Assembly: GCF_003402415.2 (NCBI RefSeq)
Contig: NZ_AP036014.1
Location: 3,100,001-3,164,000 of the forward strand
From: Cupidesulfovibrio sp000226255
GTDB lineage: Bacteria; Desulfobacterota; Desulfovibrionia; Desulfovibrionales; Desulfovibrionaceae
DNA length: 64,000 bases
Reading direction: 5' to 3'
Positions 63,027 to 64,000 of the stretch are shown here, piece by piece. The notes below the pieces were generated by a model. It was not told the DNA's origin. It did no database searches and saw only the letters and a program-made list of their open reading frames with translations. Positions within the stretch are counted from its first letter, which is position 1; the number at the start of each line of letters is the position of its first letter. A program made the translations under genes and the position numbers.

Positions 63027-64000
63027 ACGCCACCCCAGCCCGTTCCCTTGCCCAGCACCTTACCCGCGCCACCCTGGCCGCCGACGTGCGCGGCTGGTAC
63101 CCCGCCAGCCACGAACTGGCCCTGCGCATCAACGATGTGTACGTGCGCGTGGCCACCAACGCGCCGGAGCTGCACCACAAGCTGACCCGCTACTTCGGCG
63201 AGTTCCTGGTCGAAGACGTGCTGTCGCTCGGCGTGCCCGCCGGGGCGGAGGTCATCCGGGTCACCGCGCACGAGGCCCCGCGCCGCGACTGGGGGCTGCC
63301 CTTCACGGCAAAGCAGCCCGACGCGGGCAAACGCAAGATCAAGGAAGAATACCTGGACCTGCCCGACGGGCGCATGGTGCACAAGCGGCTGACGGGCATG
63401 CTCTTCGCCTTCGGCCACGGCGACAACATGGCCGTGGGCCCGTGCACCGCCAACGACAACCAGGTGGTCAACTTCATCAACAACCGCTACCTGGAACTGA
63501 TGCTGAACCGGGGCTGTCTGCTGGGCCACGCCGCCGCCGTGGCCCACGCCGGGCGCGGTCTTGCCGTGGCGGGCTTTTCCGGCATGGGCAAGTCCACCCT
63601 CTCCTTGCGGCTCATGAGCCGGGGGGCCACCTTCGTCAGCAACGACCGTGTGCTGGTTGAACGCAGCGGCGACAGCGCCGCCCCGCGCTGCCTGGGCATA
63701 CCCAAGCAGCCGCGCATCAACCCCGGCACCATCCTGGCCAACCCCGACCTGGCCCCGGTGCTGACCGAAGAGGAACGCATCACCCTTTCCGCCCTGCCCC
63801 CCGACGACCTGTGGCACCTGGAGCGCAAGTACGACGCCATCATCGCCGACTGCTTCGGGCCGGGTCGCTTCGTGCCGCAGGCCCCGCTGGACGCGCTGGT
63901 GATCCTGAACTGGCGGCGCAACACCGGCGAACCGCTGCGGGTGCGCATGGACAGCGCCGAGAACCGCCCCGATCTGCTGCCCGCGTTCATGAAATCCACC
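63023..64000 (+). CDS. HprK-related kinase B (partial, runs off the window)
   Basis: At least 326 residues are visible. An N-terminal domain (about 1-170) precedes a Walker A loop AGFSGMGKSTLS near residue 182 and a following VSNDRVLVE, the pattern of HPr kinase/phosphorylase and its relatives. The HprK-specific downstream regions are only partly present. No PTS HPr gene is nearby, so the substrate is probably another protein or small molecule of the cluster. ATG 63023 overlaps the ATP-grasp stop codon, showing tight coupling. The C-terminus lies beyond position 64000. Confidence 0.82.
   Translation, partial: MNATPARSLAQHLTRATLAADVRGWYPASHELALRINDVYVRVATNAPELHHKLTRYFGEFLVEDVLSLGVPAGAEVIRVTAHEAPRRDWGLPFTAKQPDAGKRKIKEEYLDLPDGRMVHKRLTGMLFAFGHGDNMAVGPCTANDNQVVNFINNRYLELMLNRGCLLGHAAAVAHAGRGLAVAGFSGMGKSTLSLRLMSRGATFVSNDRVLVERSGDSAAPRCLGIPKQPRINPGTILANPDLAPVLTEEERITLSALPPDDLWHLERKYDAIIADCFGPGRFVPQAPLDALVILNWRRNTGEPLRVRMDSAENRPDLLPAFMKST

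Overview
This is a GC-rich window (coding third positions are almost all G or C) from a sulfate-reducing Desulfovibrionaceae bacterium, probably of the Desulfovibrio/Nitratidesulfovibrio type. The inference rests on a complete qrcABCD quinone reductase operon, a heme-binding DcrA-like chemoreceptor paired with a tetraheme cytochrome, a tungsten-type aldehyde ferredoxin oxidoreductase with its ferredoxin, many PAS-rich two-component proteins, and phage CI-type regulators. I see no rRNA, insertion sequence, integrase or CRISPR array.

Layout. 1-7.8 kb: tail of an upstream gene, a Tat-exported DUF362 protein with a NapH/NapG-like polyferredoxin, an ArsC-type arsenate reductase followed by a radical SAM/SPASM protein, and a tetraheme cytochrome with a DcrA-like chemoreceptor. 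7.9-16.1 kb: a second chemoreceptor, a FadL-type porin divergent from a PAS/CI-HTH regulator, a small AT-rich island next to tRNA-Ser(UGA), and a hybrid histidine kinase. 16.4-23.6 kb: rfbC-manC sugar nucleotide genes and qrcABCD. 23.8-34.5 kb: an amino-acid ABC transporter (two permeases and a binding protein, no ATPase), a giant two-kinase hybrid sensor, a lytic transglycosylase and a YihY/BrkB membrane protein. 34.7-43.5 kb: ribB under an FMN riboswitch, a sigma-54 response regulator with its sensor kinase, another hybrid kinase, and a CI/S24 repressor. 43.8-57 kb: hflKC, phosphomannomutase, ferredoxin plus AOR plus a TPM-like protein, rnhA, a PilZ protein, a Gate-domain membrane protein, a YjbQ protein, a glutamate-synthase-like FMN protein, and a degenerate M48/PDZ lipoprotein.

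57.7-64 kb holds the most unusual system: an XXXCH-domain protein, a PHP-like protein, an amphi-Trp protein, a PhoU/aminoglycoside-phosphotransferase fusion, a RimK-like ATP-grasp enzyme, and an HprK-related kinase cut by the window edge. Several parts match families that I recall being catalogued as the 'GAK system'. I know of no experimental function for it.

How the parts connect: the Qrc complex passes electrons from periplasmic cytochrome c3 to menaquinone, and a Rex-like palindrome abuts its promoter. ManC here and the phosphomannomutase at 45.9 kb give GDP-mannose for surface polysaccharide. Starts were chosen by Shine-Dalgarno position and domain boundary. Family assignments are by reading motifs, with no database search.
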